Part shown: piece after piece, positions 34,899 to 42,976 of the stretch | Numbering within the stretch: position 1 is the first letter of the stretch | How the letters are laid out: every line of letters begins with the position of its first letter | NCBI GenBank assembly: GCA_958435945.1 | Contig: CAUBIC010000003.1 | Coordinates: 1-64,000 of the forward strand | DNA: 64,000 nt | DNA from: an uncultured Collinsella sp. | GTDB taxonomy: Bacteria > Actinomycetota > Coriobacteriia > Coriobacteriales > Coriobacteriaceae | Reading direction: 5' to 3' | Notes under the pieces: model-generated | Told to the model about the DNA's origin: nothing | The model's database searches: none | The model's input: only the letters and a program-made list of their open reading frames with translations | Translations under genes and position numbers: made by a program

Positions 34899-37325
34899 TT
34901 ACGCGTGCCAGATCTCGTCGCGGTACTCGCGAATGGTGCGGTCGCTCGAGAACCAGCCGGAGGAGGCGGTGTTGAGCAGGGCCTTGCGGTTCCAGGTCTC
35001 CTGGTCGCCATAGCTGCCGGTGAGCTTCTCCCACGCATCCACGTAGCTGCGGAAGTCTGCCATGACCAGGTCGGGGTCGTTGTTGTTCATGAGCTCGTTG
35101 TAGATGCTCTCGAAGTTGCCCGAAAGACCCGCAAACGTGTTGTCCTTGAGCTCGTCCATCACGCGGCCCAGACGCTCGCGATCGTTGTTGAGCGTATCCC
35201 ACGCAAAGTAGCTGTTGGATGCCCAGAGCTGCTCGACCTCGGGGGCGGTCAGGCCAAAGATGGCCTCGTTCTCGCGACCGGCCAGATCGGCGATCTCGAT
35301 GTTGGCGCCGTCGAGGGTGCCCAGCGTAATGGCGCCGTTCATCATGAGCTTCATGTTGGACGTGCCCGAGGCCTCCTTGCCGGCCGTGGAGATCTGCTCC
35401 GAGATCTCGGCGGCGGGGTAGATGAGCTGGGCGTTGCTCACGCGGAAGTTGGGGATAAAGCAGACCTTCATGACCTCGTTGACGCGCGGGTCGTTGTTGA
35501 TGACATCGGCCACGGAGTTAATGAGGCGGATGGTCTCCTTGGCGAAGGTGTAGCTCGAGGCAGCCTTGCCGCTAAAGATGAAGGTCGTCGGCGTCACGTG
35601 GAAGTTGGGATCGGCGATGCGACGGTTGTAGATGTCCATCACCTTCATGATGTTCATGAGCTGGCGCTTGTAGGCATGGAAGCGCTTAACCTGAACATCG
35701 AAGACGGTGTTGGGGTCAATGACCAGACCGGTCTCGGCCTTAACGTAGGCGGCCAGGCGTTCCTTGTTGGCGCGCTTGGAGGCACCCACGGCCTTCAGGA
35801 ACTCGGTGTCGTTCTGGAAACCTTTAAGCTTCTCCAGCTCAAAGGCGTCCTTCAGCCAGCCGTCGCCAATAGCATCGGTCACGAGCTTGGCATAGGTGGG
35901 GTTGGCCTCGGCAAAGAAGCGACGGTGCGAGATGCCGTTGGTCTTGTTGTTGAACTTCTCGGGCGTCAGGGCGTAGAAGTCCTTGAGCACGATGTTCTTG
36001 ATGATGTCGGAGTGGATCTTGGCCACGCCGTTGACGCTATGGCTGCAGATCACAGACAGGTTGGCCATGCGAATCTCGCCGTCCCACAGGATGGCGGTCT
36101 GGCGCAGACGCTCCTGCCAGCCCTCCTGCGTGGTGTCGAACGACTCGTGCCAACGACGGCTGATCTCGTCGATGATCTGGTACACGCGGGGGAGGAGCTT
36201 GGAGAACGTGCCGATGGGCCACTTCTCCAGAGCCTCGGGCAGGATGGTGTGGTTGGTGTAGCTCACGACCTGCGTCACGATGTTCCAGGCGTCATCCCAC
36301 TCGAGCTTCTTCTCGTCGATGAGGATACGCATGAGCTCGGGGCCGCACATGGCGGGGTGCGTGTCGTTGGTGTGGATGGCCACAAACTGCGGCAGCAGCT
36401 CCCAATTCTCGCCGTGCTCCTTCTCAAAGGTGTCGAGCAGGCTGTAGATGCCGGCCGAGACAAACAGGTACTCCTGCTTCAGGCGCAGCAGACGGCCGTG
36501 CTCGCCGGCGTCGTTGGGGTAGAGGATGGCGCTGATGGCCTCGGCCTCGGCGCGCTCGGCGTCGGCCAGGGCATAGTCGCCGCGGTTGAAGGCCTCAAGG
36601 TCAAAGTGCTCCTCAACCGGCTCGGCGGCCCAGACGCGCAGCTTGTTGACGGTCTCGCCGGCATAGCCCACAACGGGGATGTCGTAGGGGACGGCCAGGA
36701 TATCCTGCGTGTCCACCGTGCGGTAGAACGTGCGGCCGTTCTCCTCAAAGCCCTCAACATGGCCACCAAACTTAATGGTCACGGCCTTGTCCTGACGACG
36801 GACCTCCCAGGGATAGCCGTGGGTGAGCCACTCGTCGGTGGCCTCGACCTGGCTGCCGTTGACAATCTCCTGCTTAAACAGGCCGTAGCGGTAGCGCATG
36901 CCGTTGCCGTAGCCGGCAATGCCCTCGGCTGCCATGGAATCCAGGAAGCATGCGGCCAGACGGCCCAGGCCGCCGTTGCCCAGAGCCGGATCGGGCTCCT
37001 GGTTCTCGATGACGGACAGGTCAAAGCCCATGTCGTCGAGCGCCTCGGCGACCATGTCGCGCACGCCAAAGTTGAGCAGGTAGTTGTCAAGCAGGCGGCC
37101 GATCAAAAACTCGATCGAGAAGTAGTACACGCGCTTTTTGCCCTCGGCGGTCACACGGGCGTCGCTCTTGGTGGCAACGGTGCGCGCCTTCTCGGCCACG
37201 AGCTTGGCCAGGGCGTTAAAGCGGTCAAGGTCGCTGGCGGCCTCGACGCTCTTGCCGCTGATGCTCATGACGGCATCGCGATAAAGCTCGGTAAACTCCT
37301 GCTTGTTGTCGAAGATCTTATTCAT
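34899..37325 (-). CDS. glgP: Glycogen phosphorylase
   Basis: The enzyme releases glucose-1-phosphate from glycogen ends. The 808-residue length is typical of the maltodextrin/glycogen phosphorylase family. It shows the pyridoxal-phosphate motif EASGTSNMKLMMNGAITLGTLDGANIEI, ALGNGGLGRLAACFLDSMA near residue 115, and GISHRRFF. AAAGGAACGT precedes the ATG at 37325. Its position inside the biosynthetic cluster suggests synthesis and breakdown are expressed together and balanced by enzyme regulation. Confidence 0.95.
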   Translation of the reverse strand: MNKIFDNKQEFTELYRDAVMSISGKSVEAASDLDRFNALAKLVAEKARTVATKSDARVTAEGKKRVYYFSIEFLIGRLLDNYLLNFGVRDMVAEALDDMGFDLSVIENQEPDPALGNGGLGRLAACFLDSMAAEGIAGYGNGMRYRYGLFKQEIVNGSQVEATDEWLTHGYPWEVRRQDKAVTIKFGGHVEGFEENGRTFYRTVDTQDILAVPYDIPVVGYAGETVNKLRVWAAEPVEEHFDLEAFNRGDYALADAERAEAEAISAILYPNDAGEHGRLLRLKQEYLFVSAGIYSLLDTFEKEHGENWELLPQFVAIHTNDTHPAMCGPELMRILIDEKKLEWDDAWNIVTQVVSYTNHTILPEALEKWPIGTFSKLLPRVYQIIDEISRRWHESFDTTQEGWQERLRQTAILWDGEIRMANLSVICSHSVNGVAKIHSDIIKNIVLKDFYALTPEKFNNKTNGISHRRFFAEANPTYAKLVTDAIGDGWLKDAFELEKLKGFQNDTEFLKAVGASKRANKERLAAYVKAETGLVIDPNTVFDVQVKRFHAYKRQLMNIMKVMDIYNRRIADPNFHVTPTTFIFSGKAASSYTFAKETIRLINSVADVINNDPRVNEVMKVCFIPNFRVSNAQLIYPAAEISEQISTAGKEASGTSNMKLMMNGAITLGTLDGANIEIADLAGRENEAIFGLTAPEVEQLWASNSYFAWDTLNNDRERLGRVMDELKDNTFAGLSGNFESIYNELMNNNDPDLVMADFRSYVDAWEKLTGSYGDQETWNRKALLNTASSGWFSSDRTIREYRDEIWHA

Positions 37326-37419
37326 ACGTTCCTTTCCCCCGGGGATGTTTCTCCCGGAACGGTTTTGACTTGTATCCTACGCCCCCGCGGGGCGGGTGAT
37401 TACAGCTGTAACGGCTTTG

Positions 37420-39663
37420 TTACGCATCCTTGCCAGATGCTTTAACAGCGCCTGCCTTAGCCTTGGGAGCAGCCTTTTTATTGGTTGCCTTTTTGGCCTT
37501 GGGCTTAGCCGTAGCCTTGGCAGCGGGCTTGGCGGTCTTCGCCTTAACCGGAGCCTTCTTAGCAGCCGCGGCCTTGGGCTTCACCGAGGACGTGCGCTTA
37601 CGCGCCGCCTTCTTGGGCTTCTCGACCACCGGCGGCTTGTAGCTGCTGGGACCGCGGCGTTTGAGCACCACGCCTGCCAGGCCGGGCACCTTCATCTCGA
37701 TGGAGTCCATCTGCCCGTTCCAGGGATAGGGCTCGCTCGAGCAGGTGTAGGGCTCCTCGCCGGCGTAGCCGCTGCCGCCAAACTCGGGACGGTCAGAATC
37801 GAAGATGACCTCCCAGTCGCCCTCGCGCGGCACGCCCACGCGGAAGCTCTCGTAGCTCGCCGGGTCAAAGTTGATCAGGATCACCAGGTCGTCATCGACG
37901 TCCTCGCCCTGACGGACAAAGCTCACGATGGACTGCTTGGAGTTGTCCGCGTCGATCCAGGTAAAGCCATCGTCGGTGTAGCCGCGCTCGTACAGGGCGG
38001 GCTCGGCGGTATACAGGTGGTTAAGCGCCTTGATAAACGCCTGATGATGACGGTGGGTCTCGTACTCCTCGGTCAAGAACCACTGAATGGACTCGTAGTA
38101 GCGCCATTCAATAAACTGGCCGATCTCGTTGCCCATAAAGTTGAGCTTGGCACCGGGGTGCGTCATCTGGTAGAAAGCCAGCGTGCGCAGGCCGGCAAAC
38201 TGGCGCCACCAGTCGCCCGGCATACGGCCGATGAGCGAGCACTTGCCGTGCACGACTTCGTCGTGGCTCAGCGGACAGATAAAGTTCTCGGTAAAGGCAT
38301 ACATGATGGAGAACGTGAGCAGGCCGTGGTTGCCGGGGCGCCACGGAAAATCGGTCTGCATGTAGTGCAGGGTGTCGTTCATCCAGCCCATGTCCCACTT
38401 GTAGTGGAAGCCCAGGCCGCCGTCCTGCGGCGGATAGGTCACGAGCGGCCACGCGGTGGACTCCTCGGCCATCATCATCACGTCGGGGTAGTGTGCCTCA
38501 ACGGCGCAGTTGACCTGACGGATAAACGCGCTGGCGTCCAGATCCTCCTCGGTACCGTACTTGTTGAACTTCTTTTGGCCGGGATCGTCGATGCCAAAAT
38601 TGAGGTACAGCATGCTGGACACGCCGTCCATGCGAATGCCGTCCACGTGGAAGTTCTCGAGCCAGTACAGCACGTTGGAGACCAGGAAGGAGCGAACCTC
38701 GCCGCGGGCGAAGTCAAACTTGTGCGTGCCCCAGTTGGGGTGAATCTCGTGCTCAAAGAGCATGTGGCCGTTAAAGGTGGCAAGGCCGTGGGAGTCGGCG
38801 CAAAAACCGCCGGGCACCCAGTCCATAATCACGCCGATGCCTGCCTCGTGGCATGCATCGATAAAGTGCATGAGCTGCTGCGGGTTGCCGTAGCGCGACG
38901 TGGCGGCGTAGTAGCCGGTCGTCTGGTAACCCCAGGAGCCATCGAAAGGATGCTCCATAAGCGGCATGACCTCGATATGCGTATAGCCCATGTCGCGCAC
39001 GTAGTCCACGAGCTCCACCGACAGGTCGTCGTAGGTATAGAACTCGCCGCGCTGCGCGGGGAAGGGATCCATGGGGCCAGGGTAGTTGCCGTACTCGTCG
39101 GGCTCGCCCTGCGGCGCGTCGCCGTGGCGCTTCCACGAGCCAATATGCACCTCGTAGATGTTAAGGGGCTGCGACATGTGGTTATGGCTGGCGCGGCGCT
39201 TGAGCCATGCGGCGTCATTCCACTTGTAGCCATCGAGGGTCCACAGCACGCTCGCGGTACCCGGAGGGCACTCGGCCTTAAAGGCGTACGGATCGGCCTT
39301 GTAGAGCTTTTCGCCCTCGTTGGTCTCGATGAGATACTTATAGAGCTGGCCCTGCTCGGCGCCAGGAATAAAACCTTCCCAAATGGCGCTCGTATGCATG
39401 GGTACCAGCGGGTTGGCTTGCTCATCCCAGTCGTTAAATTCGCCAATGACGTGAACACTCTTTACGTCGGGCGCCCAAACACAAAAACGCCAGCCGCGCG
39501 TACGGTTCTGCGTGTCGGGATGCGCGCCCATCTTTTCCCAGCTGCGCTCCCACGTGCCGATGCCAAACAGGTAGACATCGTCCTTGGTGAGCTCCGGCGC
39601 GTGCGGGGCGGCTTTACGGGTAGCAGGCTTTTTGGTTGCTGGCTTTAGCTTTGTATCGCTCAC
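37420..39663 (-). CDS. glgB: 1,4-alpha-glucan branching enzyme with lysine/alanine-rich extensions
   Basis: GlgB makes the alpha-1,6 branches. After a basic N-terminus (KPATKKPATRKAA) come a CBM48 domain (FCVWAPDVKSVHVIGEFNDWD) and a GH13 barrel with DWVPGGFCADSHGL, DGIRMDGVSSMLY (nucleophile), MMMAEESTAWP (acid) and PLSHDEVVHGKCSL. The last 75 or so residues form a KKA/KPKA-type tail like that on GlgA, but shorter. A GTG at 39663 (MSDTKLKP) is taken as start because GGGA lies 6 bases upstream; ATG codons at 39675 and 39678 are alternatives. The longer in-frame extension to 39798 looks non-coding. HAD gene and glgB diverge from a shared 346-base region. Confidence 0.92.
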   Translation of the reverse strand: MSDTKLKPATKKPATRKAAPHAPELTKDDVYLFGIGTWERSWEKMGAHPDTQNRTRGWRFCVWAPDVKSVHVIGEFNDWDEQANPLVPMHTSAIWEGFIPGAEQGQLYKYLIETNEGEKLYKADPYAFKAECPPGTASVLWTLDGYKWNDAAWLKRRASHNHMSQPLNIYEVHIGSWKRHGDAPQGEPDEYGNYPGPMDPFPAQRGEFYTYDDLSVELVDYVRDMGYTHIEVMPLMEHPFDGSWGYQTTGYYAATSRYGNPQQLMHFIDACHEAGIGVIMDWVPGGFCADSHGLATFNGHMLFEHEIHPNWGTHKFDFARGEVRSFLVSNVLYWLENFHVDGIRMDGVSSMLYLNFGIDDPGQKKFNKYGTEEDLDASAFIRQVNCAVEAHYPDVMMMAEESTAWPLVTYPPQDGGLGFHYKWDMGWMNDTLHYMQTDFPWRPGNHGLLTFSIMYAFTENFICPLSHDEVVHGKCSLIGRMPGDWWRQFAGLRTLAFYQMTHPGAKLNFMGNEIGQFIEWRYYESIQWFLTEEYETHRHHQAFIKALNHLYTAEPALYERGYTDDGFTWIDADNSKQSIVSFVRQGEDVDDDLVILINFDPASYESFRVGVPREGDWEVIFDSDRPEFGGSGYAGEEPYTCSSEPYPWNGQMDSIEMKVPGLAGVVLKRRGPSSYKPPVVEKPKKAARKRTSSVKPKAAAAKKAPVKAKTAKPAAKATAKPKAKKATNKKAAPKAKAGAVKASGKDA

Positions 39664-40009
39664 GTTTGATCCCATCATGACGCGGCAGCGTATTGCCTTG
39701 GTGACTAGATGCGAAAGGTCCAAGGCTGCACGAATCGAAGGGACGGCGATAGTTCTATGATTCGTTCCACCTCGCGTGCTCGGTGGAACTTTCGGCAAAA
39801 ACTACGATAACACCTGTACGTTACTAATATGAACGAAAGTGTTTTTGCGGTGGCGTTTAATCGGTAAGCGCCATGTTTATACCACTGGCAGAATTGCGAT
39901 GGTAAAACTCTTGACAGTTTTATCAATTAGGGTTTCTAGATAGTTAGGTTGACGTTTGGTAAAACGTTTTTAGCAGGTTGTTTACCCTTTGACATTGAAA
40001 GGCTCGTTT
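39664..40009. promoter_or_regulatory. Shared divergent promoter region of glgB and the HAD gene
   Basis: This AT-rich gap holds TTGACA (39911-39916), a consensus -35 reading toward the HAD gene. The TTGACA sits inside an inverted pair, GATGGTAAAACT (39898-39909) and AGTTTTATC (39916-39924). A second palindromic site, ACGTTTGGTAAAACGT, is at 39952-39967. Both contain the GGTAAAAC core found upstream of the GH13-GH77 gene. I infer operator sites of a carbohydrate regulator. A -10 for the TTGACA is not clear; TCTAGA or TAGATA are candidates. Confidence 0.45.
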
Positions 40010-40699
40010 ATGAACCACATCGCTGCCCCAAGTGTTGCTTTTATTTTCGATTGCGACGGCACGCTGGTTAATAGCACCCCCGTTTGGGCCTATGCCCAGC
40101 CTGAGTTATTGCACCGCCACGGGGTTGACGTGACGGTCGACGATTTTGCCCAGTTTGAGCATTTGTCGCTCGAGGATGAGTGCCAGGCCTACCACGACAC
40201 CTGGGGCATTGGCGTAAATGGCGAGGAACTCTACCGTGAGCTAAGCGACATTCTGATCGATGGCTACTCCAAGGTGCCGCCGCGCGAGGGCCTGATTGCA
40301 TTTTTGAAGCAGGCGAAGGCCGCCGGCATTGCCATGTGCGTGGCCACGTCCACGCCGGCCGAGCTGGTGCAGTCTGCGCTTGCTGGCGCCGGGCTCGATG
40401 CCTACATGGAGTTTGTGACCACCACGGGCGAGGCCGGGCGTTCCAAGCAGTTCCCCGATGTGTACGAGCTGGCGTTGCGTCGCCTGGAAGATCGCCACGG
40501 GCACAAGTTTGAGCGCTCCTGGGTGTTTGAGGACGCCGTCTTTGGCCTAAAGAGCTCTGGCACCGCCGGCTTTAAGCGCGTGGGCATCTATGACCCGCAC
40601 GGCCGCATGGAGCGCGACGAGGTTCGCGACAACTGCGAGATCTTTATCGATAGCTATGAGGACCTGGATCTGGCCCGCGTGCTTGCGTTTGAGGGATAG
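40010..40699 (+). CDS. HAD-superfamily phosphatase
   Basis: The 229-residue protein carries the HAD catalytic motif FDCDGTLVNS (D14 nucleophile, D16 acid/base), motif II in CVATSTPAEL, a lysine in GRSKQFPDVYE and motif III in WVFEDAVFGLKSSGTAGFKRVGIYD. The helical cap between motifs I and II makes it a subfamily I enzyme, like beta-phosphoglucomutase and phosphoglycolate phosphatase. The substrate is not certain; divergence from glgB suggests sugar phosphates. GAAAGG precedes the ATG at 40010. Confidence 0.88.
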   Translation: MNHIAAPSVAFIFDCDGTLVNSTPVWAYAQPELLHRHGVDVTVDDFAQFEHLSLEDECQAYHDTWGIGVNGEELYRELSDILIDGYSKVPPREGLIAFLKQAKAAGIAMCVATSTPAELVQSALAGAGLDAYMEFVTTTGEAGRSKQFPDVYELALRRLEDRHGHKFERSWVFEDAVFGLKSSGTAGFKRVGIYDPHGRMERDEVRDNCEIFIDSYEDLDLARVLAFEG

Positions 40700-40708
40700 G
40701 CGAGAGCT

Positions 40709-41389
40709 GTGGCTTGCAAGGTATTGGTGATCTGTGGTTCGCCCGTGGTGGCGAGCGCGGATCTGCTACGTCAGCTGGCGGGGGAGTGCGACCGCGTTGT
40801 CGCCGTGGACCGCGGGCTCGATGCGCTGCTGGACGCGGGACTGGGCTGCGACGTGTATGTGGGGGATGCCGACACGGTGAGCGACGCCGGTCGCGCGCTG
40901 GTCGATGCTGCCATCGACTTTGAGGTTGAGCGTCACGACCCCTACAAGGACTATACCGATCTGGCGCTGGCGCTCGATTCCGTCCGCCGTCGCTGGCCGG
41001 GTGCAGAGGTTGTGGCAACCTGTGCTACGGGCGGCCGTCCGGATATGGCGCTTTCCGTGCTGGGGTTGCTCGAAGGCTACGAGGACGCCCCTATCTGGAT
41101 CGAAGAAGACGAAGTGACGGCCAGAATCCTGCACCAGGACGAGACCTGGACCATCGAAAACGCCGAGGGCAAAACCTTCTCCATTATCGCCATCGCTCCC
41201 AACACAGAGATAAGTGAACACGGCCTAGAATGGGAACTAGATCACAGCCCCCTAGGCCTGCTAGCCGACACAGGTATCTCTAATGTCGTCAGGAAAACGG
41301 CCAAGATCCAAGTCCACCAAGGCGTCGCAATAGCGTATTTACTCCATCAGGGTTTTATCGGGACGGCGGATAAAAATAATCGCTCGTAG
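40709..41389 (+). CDS. Thiamine pyrophosphokinase
   Basis: The enzyme makes thiamine diphosphate from thiamine and ATP. The 226-residue protein shows the family motifs VVAVDRGLDALLDAGLGCDVYVGDADTVS, the DPYKDYTDLALAL substrate region and TGGRPDMALSVLGLL. The start is a GTG at 40709, nine bases after the HAD stop, with GGCGAGAG nearby; no better ATG exists before the first conserved strand. It is probably co-transcribed with the HAD gene. It ends directly before the repeat at 41350-41433, which it overlaps slightly. Confidence 0.85.
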   Translation: MACKVLVICGSPVVASADLLRQLAGECDRVVAVDRGLDALLDAGLGCDVYVGDADTVSDAGRALVDAAIDFEVERHDPYKDYTDLALALDSVRRRWPGAEVVATCATGGRPDMALSVLGLLEGYEDAPIWIEEDEVTARILHQDETWTIENAEGKTFSIIAIAPNTEISEHGLEWELDHSPLGLLADTGISNVVRKTAKIQVHQGVAIAYLLHQGFIGTADKNNRS

Positions 41390-41433
41390 AGTGATTATTT
41401 TTGCCCCGTTCCAGGAAAACCCGTAAATAAGAC
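41350..41433. repeat. Inverted pair of TTTTxxxxGGGACGG repeats with a terminator-like core
   Basis: GGGTTTTATCGGGACGGCGG and the inverted form of GGGTTTTCCTGGAACGGGGC flank a core in which AAAAATAATCGCTC pairs with GAGTGATTATTTTT (41372-41402). The core ends in TTTTTG, so it can terminate the thiamine pyrophosphokinase transcript. The outer arms relate to the repeats at 6066 and 24875. Confidence 0.65.
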
Positions 41434-41453
41434 CGACAGCCCCAAAAAAGTCC

Positions 41454-41482
41454 TTGCATCCCCGAAGATCTTCCCCTATAGT
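41454..41482 (+). promoter_or_regulatory. Promoter of tRNA-Ala
   Basis: TTGCAT at 41454-41459 and TATAGT at 41477-41482 are 17 bases apart and end 13 bases before the tRNA. Confidence 0.7.
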
Positions 41483-41495
41483 ATCTCCTCGTCAC

Positions 41496-41571
41496 GGGGG
41501 CGTAGCTCAGCTGGGAGAGCGCTTGACTGGCAGTCAAGAGGTCAGGGGTTCGATCCCCCTCGTCTCCACCA
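41496..41571 (+). tRNA. tRNA-Ala (anticodon GGC)
   Basis: The acceptor GGGGGCG pairs with CGTCTCC and contains the G3-U70 wobble that marks alanine tRNAs. The D arm GCTCAGCTGGGAGAGC, anticodon stem CTTGA/TCAAG with loop CTGGCAG (anticodon GGC, reading GCC) and T arm CAGGGGTTCGATCCCCCT all fold. CCA is encoded. Confidence 0.95.
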
Positions 41572-41582
41572 CCGTGAATGCA

Positions 41583-41610
41583 AAGCCTCCGGGAAACTGG
41601 AGGCTTTTTT
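41583..41610 (+). terminator. Terminator of tRNA-Ala
   Basis: AAGCCTCC pairs with GGAGGCTT around an 8-base loop and is followed by TTTTTTC. Confidence 0.85.
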
Positions 41611-42267
41611 CATATGCAGCCACCGCGCAAACCAAAGTGCCGTCACACCAACTCCCACATCCAAAAAAGTTGCGCAATTTATTTCCCACTTCTGTACATA
41701 GTTTGTTAACCCAACATATTTCCTTTTTGCATTTCATGCCGTCAGCGTTGCAGCTCGGGCGGTGTGTGCCAACAGCTACACCCGCATAAACCTGCGTTAA
41801 TGTGAACAAGTTTGCAAAATTACCCCCTTAAGCACTGCAAATGAACGATATGTTGTCGCGTGCGGCCTAAATCGGTTTCTAGCCGCCTTGTGCTAGGATG
41901 TCTATTGTTACATGGGTTCAACTGCGCTCTCGGCTTAACCGGTCGCGAAGCGCAGGGCAGATCAGCATCCGGCCGTAACGGCGGTGCCAGAAAAACCACG
42001 AGCTCCAATAGCGTCGTCATGAGTATCGCATCGAAAGATTTTGTTCTTGCGTGTGTGCAAGCTGTTCTTTCGAATCGATGTTTTATGACAAAGCGCAGCA
42101 GTCCTACAGCTGTTTGCGTGCGGTCTAGTTTTGTTCCCGCTTGACTGGATCGCACGCTGCCAGCTGGGGTTACGGTCATTTTGCGATACACGTCCGCGAC
42201 TCTAGCAACTGCGTTTATACATACCGTTCACGGTGGGGCAGAGCCACGTGCTTGTCTAACTGGGCTC
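41611..42267 (+). promoter_or_regulatory. Upstream region and leader of the exopolysaccharide operon
   Basis: No convincing gene lies in this stretch. An extended -10 candidate, TGCTAGGAT at 41891-41899, would give a leader of about 460 bases before the LoaP gene; no matching -35 is clear. A long untranslated leader fits antitermination control. Confidence 0.35.
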
Positions 42268-42322
42268 AGGGTTTGAATATGGAGCGCCTTCGCGCACAAG
42301 CGCCCTGGCGAAGCCATACCCT
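42268..42322 (+). promoter_or_regulatory. RNA hairpin in the leader, candidate LoaP-responsive element
   Basis: AGGGT pairs with ACCCT, ATGG (42279-42282) with CCAT (42314-42317), and CTTCGC (42288-42293) with GCGAAG (42308-42313), giving one long hairpin with two one-sided bulges just before the LoaP gene. LoaP proteins are known to act with an RNA hairpin in the 5' leader of their target operons. That this is that element is an inference. Confidence 0.5.
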
Positions 42323-42365
42323 AACCCCGTGAGCCACACGTAAGACAGCAAGGGGGGTGGTGCTC

Positions 42366-42911
42366 GTGTGGTATGTGATCCAGGTCATTAACGGTCGCGA
42401 AGACGTAATGCGCGAGCGCATTGAGCGTATGGTGCCGGCTGGCGCTATGCAGGAGCTCTTTTATCCCCAATTTCAAACTGAGATTAAGGTGCACGGCGAA
42501 TGGGTCAGTGCGACCAAGCCGCTCTTTCCTGGTTATCTTGTCTGCGATACGGCAGATCCCCGCACCGTGCAACAGTACTTGCTGCGCATGGACGACTTTG
42601 CCCGGGTGCTATCCCAGGACGGTCAGTTTGTGCCGCTGGCAAAAGAAGAGGTCCAGCTTATTGGCGGCTTTACGCATGCGGGAGACCGCGTAGTGCCTAT
42701 GAGCGAGGCCCTAAAAGACGGTGATCAGGTCGTAGTGACGGCAGGTCCGCTGCTGGGCCACGAAGGCCTTATCAAAACCATTAACAGACGCAAGAGCACT
42801 GCTTATTTGGAGCTCGATCTGTGCGGCCGACGCGTAACCACCCGCGTTGGCCTTGCCGTGCTTTCGGCCGAGCAGCGCGTCATGCGAAACCTTAAAAAAG
42901 CGATCGCCTAG
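42366..42911 (+). CDS. loaP: LoaP-type NusG paralogue (transcription antiterminator)
   Basis: The 181-residue protein has a NusG N-terminal domain (MWYVIQVINGREDVMRERIERMVP, then ATKPLFPGYLVCD) and a C-terminal KOW domain (DGDQVVVTAGPLLGHEGLIKTINRR). NusG paralogues of the LoaP clade sit first in polysaccharide or antibiotic operons and let RNA polymerase read through internal terminators. This position at the head of a roughly 16-kb one-direction operon fits. A GTG at 42366 is taken as start because AAGGGGGG lies 8 bases upstream and the family normally begins MWYV; GTG codons at 42357 and 42360 are in frame. Confidence 0.88.
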   Translation: MWYVIQVINGREDVMRERIERMVPAGAMQELFYPQFQTEIKVHGEWVSATKPLFPGYLVCDTADPRTVQQYLLRMDDFARVLSQDGQFVPLAKEEVQLIGGFTHAGDRVVPMSEALKDGDQVVVTAGPLLGHEGLIKTINRRKSTAYLELDLCGRRVTTRVGLAVLSAEQRVMRNLKKAIA

Positions 42912-42976
42912 CTGCAGGCGACTGTTTAACGGAACAGGGAGGACCCCGGGGGCGGGGACGTAGACAACGGGATTAA

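Noticed and set aside
33618..37445. A 1275-codon open frame on the plus strand over glgC and glgP
   Set aside because: It is the antisense shadow of strongly GC-biased genes. The opposite strand encodes complete, recognisable GlgC and GlgP, while this frame shows no domain.
37396..39648. A 750-codon open frame on the plus strand opposite glgB
   Set aside because: Antisense shadow of glgB, rich in His, Val, Leu and Gly as expected from reverse reading of GC-rich codons.
41975..41990. An ops-like element (GGCGGTGCCAG) in the exopolysaccharide leader
   Set aside because: It matches only the first GGCGGT of the RfaH ops sequence. The regulator here is LoaP-like, which is not known to use ops.
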